Assembly (NCBI GenBank): GCA_964634005.1
Contig: CAZWKQ010000005.1
Location: 119,781-183,780 of the forward strand
DNA from: CAZWKQ01 sp964634005
GTDB taxonomy: Bacteria > Bacteroidota > Bacteroidia > Bacteroidales > JACABE01
Reading direction: 5' to 3'
Length of the DNA stretch: 64,000 nucleotides
A model generated the notes under the pieces. It was not told where the DNA came from. It made no database searches and worked only from the letters and a program-made list of their open reading frames with translations. How positions within the stretch are numbered: position 1 is the stretch's first letter; each line of letters starts with the position of its first letter. The translations under genes and the position numbers were made by a program. Shown one piece after another: positions 9,840 to 18,467 of this stretch.

Positions 9840-10538
9840 TTAACCAAGTTTACTAATTTCACACAACTTAGCTTTATCGTTAATCTTACAAAATTTGCCT
9901 TTAAGCGTTATAATTCCTTCTTTATTTAATCGCGAAAGCGTAGTAATTACGTTTTCGTGCGAACATGCAGCAAATTCCGAAATTTCTTTTCTGGTAAGTG
10001 TCAATTCAAATTCAGTGTTTTTATATACATTTTCCGACAAATATAAAATAATATCGGCTATTCTACCATTAACTTGCTTGTGAGCAAGACTTATAAAATT
10101 AAATATTGGAACCTGAAACATCTCAATTGATTCCTTAAAAAGTGCCATAAGATAACCGCCATTATTTATCAAAGTACTTCTGAATACTGCATTATCTATC
10201 ATACAGAGTTCGCAATCTTCTACAGCAATCAGTGAAAATACATTTGTTTCCTTAAAGAATAAATTAGCACCACCCAAAATTTTAGGGCCTGAAACTATAG
10301 TCATAATAAAATTTTTACCCAATTCATTCTGATAGTTAAATTTTACTACTCCTTTATGCAAAAAAACAATATGAGTCGACTTAGCTCCTTGTTTAAAAAT
10401 TGTTTCACCCTTTTTAAATAAAAGTTGAGATGATTTTTTTTGCATTAAGTCGAACTCATCATTTTTTAAAAAATTACTGCTGATAAACTTAAATAAACAT
10501 GAACGGCAATTAAAAAGAGGCTGTGGATCTTCAAACAT
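9840..10538 (-). CDS. Crp/Fnr-family transcriptional regulator
   Basis: This is a 232-residue protein with a cyclic-nucleotide-binding-like beta-roll (about 35-125; KKGETIFKQGAKSTHIVFL), a dimer helix and a C-terminal helix-turn-helix (about 180-210; LTRKEISEFAACSHENVITT). It has an N-terminal CxxC (C11, C14) and a second pair, C109/C112. E. coli FNR uses three N-terminal cysteines plus C122 for its 4Fe-4S oxygen sensor, so a comparable sensor is possible here, but the pattern is not identical. It is co-directional with the Rrf2 gene and shares a 115-bp divergent control region with the trio at 10654. Confidence 0.88.
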   Translation of the reverse strand: MFEDPQPLFNCRSCLFKFISSNFLKNDEFDLMQKKSSQLLFKKGETIFKQGAKSTHIVFLHKGVVKFNYQNELGKNFIMTIVSGPKILGGANLFFKETNVFSLIAVEDCELCMIDNAVFRSTLINNGGYLMALFKESIEMFQVPIFNFISLAHKQVNGRIADIILYLSENVYKNTEFELTLTRKEISEFAACSHENVITTLSRLNKEGIITLKGKFCKINDKAKLCEISKLG

Positions 10539-10545
10539 AGCTTTT

Positions 10546-10579
10546 ATATTTAATATTATGATATGAAATATTTAATATT
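10546..10579. promoter_or_regulatory. Two copies of ATATTTAATATT 22 bp apart: candidate operator
   Basis: The divergent region between the Crp/Fnr gene and the ATPase operon contains the 12-mer ATATTTAATATT at 10546-10557 and again at 10568-10579, about two helical turns apart. This could be a tandem operator for one of the adjacent regulators. The sequence is AT-only in an AT-rich genome, so chance is possible. Confidence 0.35.
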
Positions 10580-10631
10580 TAACCCTATTCATTTTAATGC
10601 AAATGTACATTATGTTTGTGAACTTAATGGA

Positions 10632-10639
10632 TATTTTTG
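10632..10639 (+). promoter_or_regulatory. Candidate -7 promoter box for the ATPase/GTPase/Fe-S operon
   Basis: TATTTTTG matches TAnnTTTG, 14 bp before the ATG at 10654. A TTTG lies at 10615-10618, but the 13-bp spacer is shorter than usual, so an activator may be needed. Confidence 0.45.
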
Positions 10640-10653
10640 AAAAAAATTAAAAA

Positions 10654-11481
10654 ATGATTAAAAGTTTAAAAATAGTTGGAGGATACGACAAAAAAGGAGA
10701 GCCTGAACCTCTTGATAATATTGAGATTAATCAAGGTGACATTATAGGAATAGTAGGACCTACAGGAAGTGGAAAAAGCTCGCTTATTGCCGATATAGAA
10801 CAATTGGCTCAATACGATACTTGTTCAAAAAGATGTATTTTAGTCAATAACCAAAAACCATCTTACGAAGAAAGAAGTAACCCCAGAAAAAAAGTAGTAG
10901 CTGAACTAAGTCAGAATATGAATTTTATAACCGATATGAATGTAGAAGATTTCTTGTTGAAACACGCAAAATGTCGTGGTAAAAACTTAGAAAGCGTCGA
11001 TATGGTTATAGATTTGGCCAATAGACTTACAGGCGAGCCAATTCATAGAGGCCACCAACTGACAATATTGAGCGGCGGACAGTCGAGAGCTTTGATGGTG
11101 GCAGATGTTGCAGTGATAAGCGATTCGCCAATTGTTCTTATTGACGAAATCGAAAATGCAGGTATTAAAAAGCACGAAGCACTTAAACTATTGTCAGGAA
11201 AGGGAAAAATTGTTTTTGTTGTTACTCATGACCCCGTTTTAGCTCTTATGACAGACAAAAGAATTGTAATGCAAGAAGGTGCTATGCAAAAAATATTAAA
11301 AACAACAGAAAAAGAGAAAGTTATAGCAAAAGAAATCAGTTCAATCGACAGAGAAATTATTAATCTTCGTGAACAGATAAGGTATGGTTATTCGATAAAT
11401 AAAGTGAATTTCAGAATAATAAAAGAATCACAAACTAATCATTATCATTCATTTGAAACCAAAAATCAAATTATACAATAA
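10654..11481 (+). CDS. ABC-type ATPase of a putative metallocofactor or redox module
   Basis: The 275-residue protein is a soluble ABC ATPase with all motifs present: Walker A GPTGSGKS (35-42), Q-loop near Q87, signature LSGGQ (139-143), Walker B VLIDEIE (161-167) and H-loop H192. There are no membrane segments and no permease gene nearby, so it is unlikely to be an ordinary transporter subunit. The region after the H-loop is charged and probably helical. It is the first of three genes (10654-12917) with short gaps. Its partners, a P-loop GTPase and a 4Fe-4S protein, suggest a maturation or activation machine powered by nucleotide hydrolysis. Exact target unknown. Confidence 0.75.
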   Translation: MIKSLKIVGGYDKKGEPEPLDNIEINQGDIIGIVGPTGSGKSSLIADIEQLAQYDTCSKRCILVNNQKPSYEERSNPRKKVVAELSQNMNFITDMNVEDFLLKHAKCRGKNLESVDMVIDLANRLTGEPIHRGHQLTILSGGQSRALMVADVAVISDSPIVLIDEIENAGIKKHEALKLLSGKGKIVFVVTHDPVLALMTDKRIVMQEGAMQKILKTTEKEKVIAKEISSIDREIINLREQIRYGYSINKVNFRIIKESQTNHYHSFETKNQIIQ

Positions 11482-11510
11482 ACCAAGAGAAATATTAACA
11501 AAAGAAGAAA

Positions 11511-12212
11511 ATGAAATTTGTAATAGTTGCAGGTACTCCGGGTTCAGGTAAAACATCGGTAATGTTGCATGTTATTAACTATTTGAAATCAAAACAAATA
11601 AGTACTACAGTTTCGAAAATTGATTGTCTTTGCACCGATGATAGCGAAAGGTATGCCAAAACCGGTGTAGAAGTTATTGTAGGACTATCAAAAGATATGT
11701 GTCCTGATCATTTTGGAATATATAACAGCGAAGATCTTATAAATATTGCAATTGAAAAAAAATCAGATGTTTTGATAGTAGAAACAGCAGGATTATGCCA
11801 CAGATGCTCGCCATATACTAAAGAGTGCATAGGAGTTTGTATAATTGATGCTACAAGCGGACCTAATACACCTTTAAAGGTCGGTCCTTTTTTAAGTACA
11901 GCCGATATTGTTGCCATAACTAAAGGCGATGTTGTTTCACAAGCCGAGAGAGAAATATTCAGAGAAAGCGTTTTGGAAATGAACCCTAATGCAAAAATTA
12001 TAGAAGTAAACGGATTAAGCGGAAAGGGCTGTTTCGAACTTGCAGAAGAATTAATTAACACAAAAGATGTTGATATTATTAACGATGAACTACGACACAA
12101 TGCGCCATTGGCTATTTGTACACTTTGCGTTGGCGAAACCCGGATCGGCAAAGAGTTTCACAGAGGTATCCTCAGAAAATTGGATGGAATTCAATATTAT
12201 GTGGGTGAATAG
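11511..12212 (+). CDS. Cysteine-rich P-loop GTPase (HypB/UreG/CobW-like)
   Basis: The 233-residue protein has Walker A GTPGSGKT (8-15), a G3-like motif ETAG (91-94) and a G4-like TKGD (137-140). This is the layout of SIMIBI-class GTPases such as HypB and UreG that deliver metals to enzymes. It carries ten cysteines, including CLC (39-41), CHRC (96-99) followed by C106 and C110, and CTLC (203-206), which suggests metal or Fe-S binding. It lies between the ABC ATPase and the 4Fe-4S protein with 29- and 21-bp gaps. No hydrogenase, urease or CODH subunit is nearby, so the client enzyme is unknown. Confidence 0.75.
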   Translation: MKFVIVAGTPGSGKTSVMLHVINYLKSKQISTTVSKIDCLCTDDSERYAKTGVEVIVGLSKDMCPDHFGIYNSEDLINIAIEKKSDVLIVETAGLCHRCSPYTKECIGVCIIDATSGPNTPLKVGPFLSTADIVAITKGDVVSQAEREIFRESVLEMNPNAKIIEVNGLSGKGCFELAEELINTKDVDIINDELRHNAPLAICTLCVGETRIGKEFHRGILRKLDGIQYYVGE

Positions 12213-12233
12213 TACAAATTACTTTATAATATT

Positions 12234-12917
12234 ATGAAAAAAAGAATAATCGAAATTATTAATAAAGAACTTCCGAGATTTAATTGCGGAATTTGCGGTT
12301 TTAAAAAATGTGAAGATTTAGCAAATGAAATATTAAAATCGAAAATTGAATTGCAAAAGTGTAAAATACTTTTACAAGATAAATATAAAACAAAACTCGA
12401 AAAAATCGAAAAAATTTTAAACGAATATCATAATGAAAACAGAGATAACTGCAATGAAGATAAAATTATCGGATTAATCGATAAGTTAGAGGCTGATTTT
12501 ACTATCGCTCCCCTACCCGACGAAAATTCTTGCCGCGAAGTACTTTTTCCATTTACAAAAGAAAACCTTACAGTAGGAGAATATATCAAATATCGCCCAT
12601 TAGGCTGTCCTATGATACATTTCGCAAAGATAATCAGCGAGGATAATGGGCTAATAACTGTAATAATGACAGGGCCTCTAAATAGAGTTTCCAAAGATAA
12701 TAAAATAAATTTCAAGGATATAGGAATTTGTTTGGTTGGAGGTTTTATTGGAATCGTAAATAATAATATTCCAAGTATCGGTCAAACAGTCAGATTTATT
12801 CCCTCTCATTGTATGATGCAAAAAGTGCATACAGGAGTGGTTGTTCAAGTCGAAAACAATAAAGTTATCATTGAGGGTATTCAATTATCAGTTTGGGCAA
12901 AAGCTGAAATAAATTAA
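12234..12917 (+). CDS. 4Fe-4S domain protein of the ATPase/GTPase module
   Basis: The 227-residue protein begins with a domain having cysteines C18, C21, C26 and C43 (FNCGICGFKKCEDLA, then QKC). This C-x2-C-x4-C-x16-C spacing is that of the 4Fe-4S domain found in RnfB and in the CODH/acetyl-CoA synthase corrinoid protein. A coiled linker (44-80) leads to a beta-rich C-terminal domain of about 130 residues, with the conserved-looking RPLGCPMIHFAKI, IGICLVGGF and PSHCMMQKVHTG, which I do not recognise. It is the last gene of the three-gene operon. It may be the electron carrier or the activated client of the ATPase and GTPase. Confidence 0.72.
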   Translation: MKKRIIEIINKELPRFNCGICGFKKCEDLANEILKSKIELQKCKILLQDKYKTKLEKIEKILNEYHNENRDNCNEDKIIGLIDKLEADFTIAPLPDENSCREVLFPFTKENLTVGEYIKYRPLGCPMIHFAKIISEDNGLITVIMTGPLNRVSKDNKINFKDIGICLVGGFIGIVNNNIPSIGQTVRFIPSHCMMQKVHTGVVVQVENNKVIIEGIQLSVWAKAEIN

Positions 12918-13337
12918 AAAACATTTTAACCATATTATATAAAAGCTTCAATTTTTTCAATGATATTACAAATTTCTTCTATAGATTAAATAAGGTTAAA
13001 TAGTTGGGCTTAAGAATTTTATATAATTAAAATTGACTAAAATCGAAATTAAAAAAACTTAGAAAAATTGAAAGGATTTTATTAATCAGAAATTAAAGTA
13101 CTTTTTTACAATAATTATCATTCTTTTATCAATAAATTGAATTTAAATACAACAAATATCGAATACATTTAATAATTATCGTAATATCATTTATTTATAT
13201 TAAAACTTGCCATTATTCTTTATAAATCTGATATTATGTTTTTCTGAATTATTTTTTTTAAAACAATATTAACAAAAATAGTATGCATTTTTTTTATAAA
13301 TTTGCTAAAATTTTAATGTTAACTAATATACAAATTT
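12918..13337. other. 420-bp AT-rich intergenic region
   Basis: No gene or structured RNA seen. It holds the control region of hppA, with the -7 box candidate at 13297. Confidence 0.6.
13297..13304 (+). promoter_or_regulatory. Candidate -7 promoter box for hppA
   Basis: TAAATTTG matches TAnnTTTG, 33 bp before the ATG. No clear -33 TTTG was found. Confidence 0.4.
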
Positions 13338-15779
13338 ATGAAAAGAATCTACAGTATTTTGGGGGCTATAATGCTGCCATTATTAAGTTTTTCAAGCGAA
13401 GCCGATTTAAAGATTCCTGACGGAATAAAGAATGAGACTGTTTTATATTGGGGTTTTTTAATAACTATTCTTGGTTTATTATTTGGATTCTATCAGTTTA
13501 TGAAAGTTAAAAAACTTCCGGCTCACAGGTCAATGCTCGAAATAGCCGAGGTTATTTATAAAACCTGTTCGGTATATTTGAAACAGCAAGGAAAATTTCT
13601 TGCAATATTATTTGTTTTTATTGGAGCTGCGGTTGCAGGATATTTTGGATTTTTAGCCAAAGGACATGATGGCGAATCGTTGTTTGGAATAGGAGGAGTA
13701 TTACTAATACTTGCGTGGACAGTAGTAGGTATAATGGGATCTTATTCGGTTGCAGCTTTTGGTATTAGGATGAATACACTTGCCAATGCACGTATGGCAT
13801 TTGAATCGCTCAGAAGAAATCCATTAAACTTATTAAACATACCATTAAATGCAGGTATGAGTATAGGTGTAATGCTTATATCATTAGAGTTGATTATGAT
13901 GTTGGTAATACTACTATTGATGCCGGGCGAACTTGCCGGAGCATGTTTTATCGGATTTGCTATAGGAGAATCTTTAGGAGCCTCTGCCTTGCGTATTGCC
14001 GGCGGTATATTTACAAAAATTGCCGACATTGGTTCAGACCTTATGAAGGTTGTTTTTAAAATAGGCGAAGATGACCCTCGTAATCCGGGAGTTATTGCCG
14101 ACTGTACAGGTGACAACGCCGGTGATAGCGTTGGACCTACTGCCGACGGATTTGAAACTTACGGCGTTACCGGTGTTGCTTTGATATCTTTTATTCTTCT
14201 GGCAGTTGGCGGTACTGCTTTAGGTATGGATGAGGCTCTTACTTCTTTACTGCAAATAAAACTTCTTGCTTGGATTTTTGTAATGCGTATCCTTATGATT
14301 ATTACATCTGTTGCAGCTTTCTACATTAACAGTGCATTAAGCAAAGCAAAATACGGCGGAAAGGATGATATCGATTTTGAAGCTCCATTAACAAACTTAG
14401 TATGGATTACCTCATTACTTTCAATAGTAGTTACTTTTATCGCAAGCTATATTATGATTCCTGAACTTAACGGAAATACCGATATGTGGTGGATTCTGTC
14501 GTTAATAATTAGTTGCGGAACTATTGGAGGTGCATTAATTCCTGAATTTACAAAGATTTTTACAAGTCCAAAATCAAAACACGTAGCCGAAGTTGTTGAA
14601 GCTTCAAAAGAAGGCGGAGCATCTTTAACAATACTCTCCGGTTTTGTTGCCGGTAATTTTTCGGCTTTCTGGAAAGGTATGGTATTTTTTATGCTTATGT
14701 TCCTTGCTTATTTTGCAAGTACTTTCGGATTATCCGATCTAATGGTATACCCGTCAATATTTGCATTCGGACTTGTAGCATTCGGATTACTCGGCATGGG
14801 ACCGGTTACAATTGCAGTTGACAGCTATGGACCTGTAACCGATAATGCTCAATCGGTTTATGAATTATCGTTAATCGAAGATATTCCAAACGTTGACGAG
14901 GAAATTGAAAGAGATTTCAAATTTAAACCCGACTGGGAAAAAGCAAAACACTATCTCGAAGCAAACGACGGTGCAGGTAACACTTTCAAAGCTACAGCAA
15001 AACCTGTATTAATAGGCACTGCCGTCGTGGGTGCTACTACAATGATTTTCTCGTTAATACTTATGATTGAAAAAACACTTGGCGTTAAGCCCGAAACGAT
15101 TCTCAATCTTTTAAATCCTTATACTGTACTAGGATTTATTTTAGGCGGAGCTGTTATTTACTGGTTTACCGGAGCATCTACACAAGCAGTTACTACAGGA
15201 GCGTACAGAGCAGTTGAATACATAAAACGAAATATTAACCTCGACCCAAACGCACCCAAAAAAGCTGATGCCAAATCTTCGATGGAAGTAGTGAAAATTT
15301 GTACACAATATGCACAAAAGGGCATGTTCAATATATTTATAGCCATATTCTTCTTTGCTCTTGCTTTTGCCAGCATTTCGTCCCCAAGCAGCATAGGCAG
15401 CGAAAATGCCGTTTCGCTCTTTGTTAGTTATCTGATAGCTATAGCAGTTTTCGGATTATTCCAAGCAGTATTTATGGCTAATGCCGGTGGAGCATGGGAT
15501 AATGCCAAAAAAGTTGTTGAAGTTGACCTTAAAGCTAAAGGTACTGATTTGCATGCCGCTACCGTTGTTGGCGATACTGTGGGCGACCCGTTTAAAGACA
15601 CTTCATCAGTTGCTCTGAATCCTATTATTAAATTCACTACTTTGTTCGGTTTGTTGGCAATGGAAATAGCAATCTCCGAAAATTTCAGAGAAGCTGCTCC
15701 GTATTTCGGAATTGCTTTCTTTATTATTGCCTTGATATTTGTATGGCGTTCGTTCTATAAAATGAGAATTAAGAATTAA
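13338..15779 (+). CDS. hppA: Membrane-bound ion-pumping inorganic pyrophosphatase
   Basis: This 813-residue polytopic membrane protein hydrolyses cytosolic PPi and pumps ions outward. The PPi-site motifs are present: IADIGSDLM (228-236), DDPRNP (245-250), GDNAGDSVG (258-266) and the late VVGDTVGDPFKD. Lys551 in GNTFKATAKP occupies the position where Lys replaces K+ in the K+-independent subfamily, so a K+-independent proton pump is predicted. The coupling Glu normally found in the KVE motif after DLVG is not there (sequence DLMKVVFKIG); Glu211 in the preceding helix (AIGESLG) may replace it. A strong terminator follows, so it is monocistronic. Confidence 0.95.
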   Translation: MKRIYSILGAIMLPLLSFSSEADLKIPDGIKNETVLYWGFLITILGLLFGFYQFMKVKKLPAHRSMLEIAEVIYKTCSVYLKQQGKFLAILFVFIGAAVAGYFGFLAKGHDGESLFGIGGVLLILAWTVVGIMGSYSVAAFGIRMNTLANARMAFESLRRNPLNLLNIPLNAGMSIGVMLISLELIMMLVILLLMPGELAGACFIGFAIGESLGASALRIAGGIFTKIADIGSDLMKVVFKIGEDDPRNPGVIADCTGDNAGDSVGPTADGFETYGVTGVALISFILLAVGGTALGMDEALTSLLQIKLLAWIFVMRILMIITSVAAFYINSALSKAKYGGKDDIDFEAPLTNLVWITSLLSIVVTFIASYIMIPELNGNTDMWWILSLIISCGTIGGALIPEFTKIFTSPKSKHVAEVVEASKEGGASLTILSGFVAGNFSAFWKGMVFFMLMFLAYFASTFGLSDLMVYPSIFAFGLVAFGLLGMGPVTIAVDSYGPVTDNAQSVYELSLIEDIPNVDEEIERDFKFKPDWEKAKHYLEANDGAGNTFKATAKPVLIGTAVVGATTMIFSLILMIEKTLGVKPETILNLLNPYTVLGFILGGAVIYWFTGASTQAVTTGAYRAVEYIKRNINLDPNAPKKADAKSSMEVVKICTQYAQKGMFNIFIAIFFFALAFASISSPSSIGSENAVSLFVSYLIAIAVFGLFQAVFMANAGGAWDNAKKVVEVDLKAKGTDLHAATVVGDTVGDPFKDTSSVALNPIIKFTTLFGLLAMEIAISENFREAAPYFGIAFFIIALIFVWRSFYKMRIKN

Positions 15780-15801
15780 CAACAATATTAATACATAAAT
15801 A

Positions 15802-15833
15802 AAAAAGGCTGTCACAAAATGGCAGCCTTTTTT
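15802..15833 (+). terminator. Rho-independent terminator after hppA
   Basis: AAAAAGGCTG pairs perfectly with CAGCCTTTTT (10-bp stem, 11-base loop) and a T-run follows, 22 bp behind the hppA stop. Confidence 0.9.
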
Positions 15834-16025
15834 ATTGGAATAATTATAATTATTAACATTGAATATCAGATTTTTCAAACTTAAAAAACATACAAAATCA
15901 CCTATCCAAATAGCAAAATCTAAAATTGTGAATTCATCGCTATTAAAAAAAACAACATCAATATAAGTTAAAGGGATTTTTTTAATTAAAAAACCATTTA
16001 ACTGATAATAAATTAAAGTATTTTT

Positions 16026-16927
16026 TTAATCTGCGATCATTAGCTTGTCTACTAAAATAGTTTTATTTTTTTGTGTAAGCAAAACGAAATACAATCCACT
16101 TTTAAGATTGTCACGCGATAAAGTAATAGTATATCCGGAAATATTTTTTATTTGTTTTACATTTTGTCCAATTGAATTGCAAATGGTTAATGTTGCATTT
16201 TCTAATATTCTTTTGGTCTGTAATGTTGTTTCAAAATAACAAGGATTAGGATAAATAAAAATATTATTTTCACTTTCATTTATTTCTGATTTCCCCATAA
16301 TTAGATTGTCAAAATTTAAATTATCAACATACAAAACAGAATTTCCAAGGGGAAGAGAACCACCACTCAAATTGTAGGATGCAAGAAAAATTACTGCACT
16401 GTCAGCATTTGAATAAGGAGATATTGGGATATTGAAAGAAGTCCAATTTGATACAGATTCAGTTTTTATAAAAACTCCACCTGCTACCATAGCTCCATTT
16501 TGAAATAGTACAATGATTATATTCATAGTATCTCCGTTTAGTGGTGAAAATTTATAATATCCTGTCAGGCTTGTTGGATGCCCAGATATTGGGAAAGCAG
16601 GTGCCATCGCAGCTTGATTATTTGCAACTATAGCTGCTATACCCCTCATTTCTTTTGCAACATCAGATTTAATTTTTATCGAAAATAATCCTGTGCCTAA
16701 GGGATAATTATCAATATTTTTCTCGATAGAATAACTATAAGGAGGTGTGCAAGGTTTTTGGAATGAACCTCTCCATCCATTTGGATTGTCAAATACAGTA
16801 ATATCATTACCACAAGTGTCAATTATTGTTCCCCAACTTTCAAATCCTTTGTTTGGAATTTGCCCAAAACCGGAATTTAAAAATAAACTAAAAACAAAAT
16901 TGAAGCTGAAATTAATTTTATTTTCAT
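16026..16927 (-). pseudogene. T9SS type A sorting-domain protein with a frameshift in the signal peptide
   Basis: An intact-looking ORF starts only at an internal Met (16649, 207 aa). The same frame stays open upstream to about 16890, reading LFLNSGFGQIPNKGFESWG. An ATG at 16927 in another frame reads MKIKLISASILFLVYF and then stops at TAA. Adding one base to the A5 run at 16879-16883 (T5 on the coding strand) joins them into a perfect signal peptide, about 300 residues in total. The body is a beta-sandwich-like domain, ending in a T9SS type A domain (IFIYPNPCYFETTLQTK to KLMIAD). The break may be a real mutation, phase variation in a homopolymer, or a sequencing error. Confidence 0.82.
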
Positions 16928-17528
16928 TTTTTATCGTCAGAGTTTATAGTGCTGACTCCGCACTTATAAAAGTAATTTCTAATAAATTGTTTAACATATT
17001 ACATAGATAGCTTATAACTATCCTACTAAAATTTAATATATACAAATATAAGTAAAATTTTTATCATTTTCAATATTTTTCCCTTAAAAAAAAGAAAATT
17101 AAGTTCAAGTATCAAATGCAACTTTTTTTTATTAACAAAAGAGATTAAAAGGGATAGATAATAAAAAATATTTTCCTGTCTTTTTTAACCCTAATTAATT
17201 TTTCGTGAAATAACTTAAAAGGAAATGGAAAATTTACAGACTAATTCCGGACGCTTGATATATGTTGTAATTTTAGAGTATTATTCAAAACTGACTTAAA
17301 CCCTAATTTTTCGTATAGTAACCTAAAATATTAAACGGCAATTAACCATTTATTTTTTAAAATCGCATATTTTCTTACGACTTTCTTATTATTTGTTTTT
17401 ATCGTCTTAAATGAAAAGTTTAAAATTTGCACTAATTAATTTTAATATTAGAGTATTTTAGTATTTATGATTACTATATGCATTACCTGAGTAAAGTATT
17501 TATGTGAGCATTTGTTGTTTACTTTACA
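16928..17528. other. 601-bp AT-rich intergenic region
   Basis: No gene recognised. The only structure noticed is an imperfect direct repeat, 17185-17220 and 17296-17329 (TTAACCCTAAT ... TTTTTCGT ... TAAC-TAAAA). Confidence 0.5.
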
Positions 17529-18467
17529 TTATTTCATAGAATCCTTTAGTTTTGTTTTCTTTATTAACAAATTTCCAAACTGTTTGATAAAAGGTAACAT
17601 TAATAAAGATATTATAATATTGAAAATCAAGTGTGAAAAAGCTATTTGGTATCCAATTTCTTCTGTAAGTGTACTAATTAATTTAACAAAAAGATTGATG
17701 AAAGGGTAAAAAATAACTACACCGATTAAGTTAAACAAAAAGTTAGCTTTAGCGGAAAGCTTTGCAGATTTACTCATATTTAATGAAGCTATAAGTGCCG
17801 TACTTGTTGAACCTATATTTGAACCTATAATAATAGCTACTGCTGCATCAATAGATAATACGCCCTGTTGCGAAAGTATTATACATAAACCAGTGGTAAC
17901 TGAACTCGATTGTACTACAATCGTTAAAATAATTCCAATTAAAATCCCAAGTAAATGATTATCAACTATAGCTAAAAGTTCAACAATTTTCGGGTCATAC
18001 TTTAATGGTGCTAATGACTGACTGATAAATTCAAGACTAAAAAGTATAAATCCAAAATAAAACAATGATTTGCCTGCTGTTTTTATTTTAGCTGGAATAA
18101 TGCTAATCAAGGTGCCTAACAAAATAAACACCGGTGCAATCTGACCAATTTTAAAGCTTACAAGCCACGCAGTAGTAGTTGTTCCAACATTCGCCCCAAG
18201 TAACATTGCTAAACTATTGGTAAATGATATTACTCCTGCATCAACCAAAGCAACAGTAATTGACGAAACTGCACTGCTTGATTGAATTATGGTAGTCAAT
18301 AAACCTCCCAATAAAAAACCCGATATTCTGTTTTGTGTAATTTTATTAATCCAGGTTTTAAAAAAATCGGAGCCAATATCCTGTACTTCTTTACTAAAAC
18401 TATTTAAGCCATGTAAAAACAAAGCTATTGCTGAAAGAATTATAATTATGGTTTGTAATAAATTCAT
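17529..18467 (-). CDS. Na+/phosphate symporter family protein (NptA/PNaS)
   Basis: The 312-residue membrane protein contains two inverted Na/Pi-cotransporter repeats, each with the hallmark QSSS motif (Q62-S65 in IIQSSSAVSS and Q186-S189 in VVQSSSVTTG) and a following GANVGTT or GSNIGST loop. About eight hydrophobic segments are visible. The family imports phosphate with sodium. It lacks the C-terminal PhoU-like domain of many bacterial homologues, so it is the short form. It is flanked on both sides by long non-coding gaps and appears monocistronic. Whether it carries phosphate or another anion cannot be told from sequence. Confidence 0.88.
   Translation of the reverse strand: MNLLQTIIIILSAIALFLHGLNSFSKEVQDIGSDFFKTWINKITQNRISGFLLGGLLTTIIQSSSAVSSITVALVDAGVISFTNSLAMLLGANVGTTTTAWLVSFKIGQIAPVFILLGTLISIIPAKIKTAGKSLFYFGFILFSLEFISQSLAPLKYDPKIVELLAIVDNHLLGILIGIILTIVVQSSSVTTGLCIILSQQGVLSIDAAVAIIIGSNIGSTSTALIASLNMSKSAKLSAKANFLFNLIGVVIFYPFINLFVKLISTLTEEIGYQIAFSHLIFNIIISLLMLPFIKQFGNLLIKKTKLKDSMK

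Noticed and set aside
10539..10653. FNR box (TTGAT-N4-ATCAA) in the divergent region
   Set aside because: No match close to the consensus was found; only the AT-rich repeated 12-mer is present.
11708..12151. 147-codon minus-strand open frame
   Set aside because: Shadow of the GTPase gene; Ser-rich composition mirrors the real codons on the other strand.
13742..14116. 124-codon minus-strand open frame
   Set aside because: Antisense shadow of the pyrophosphatase gene.
16747..17010. 87-codon plus-strand open frame
   Set aside because: It lies antisense to the frameshifted T9SS gene, whose reading is strongly supported.
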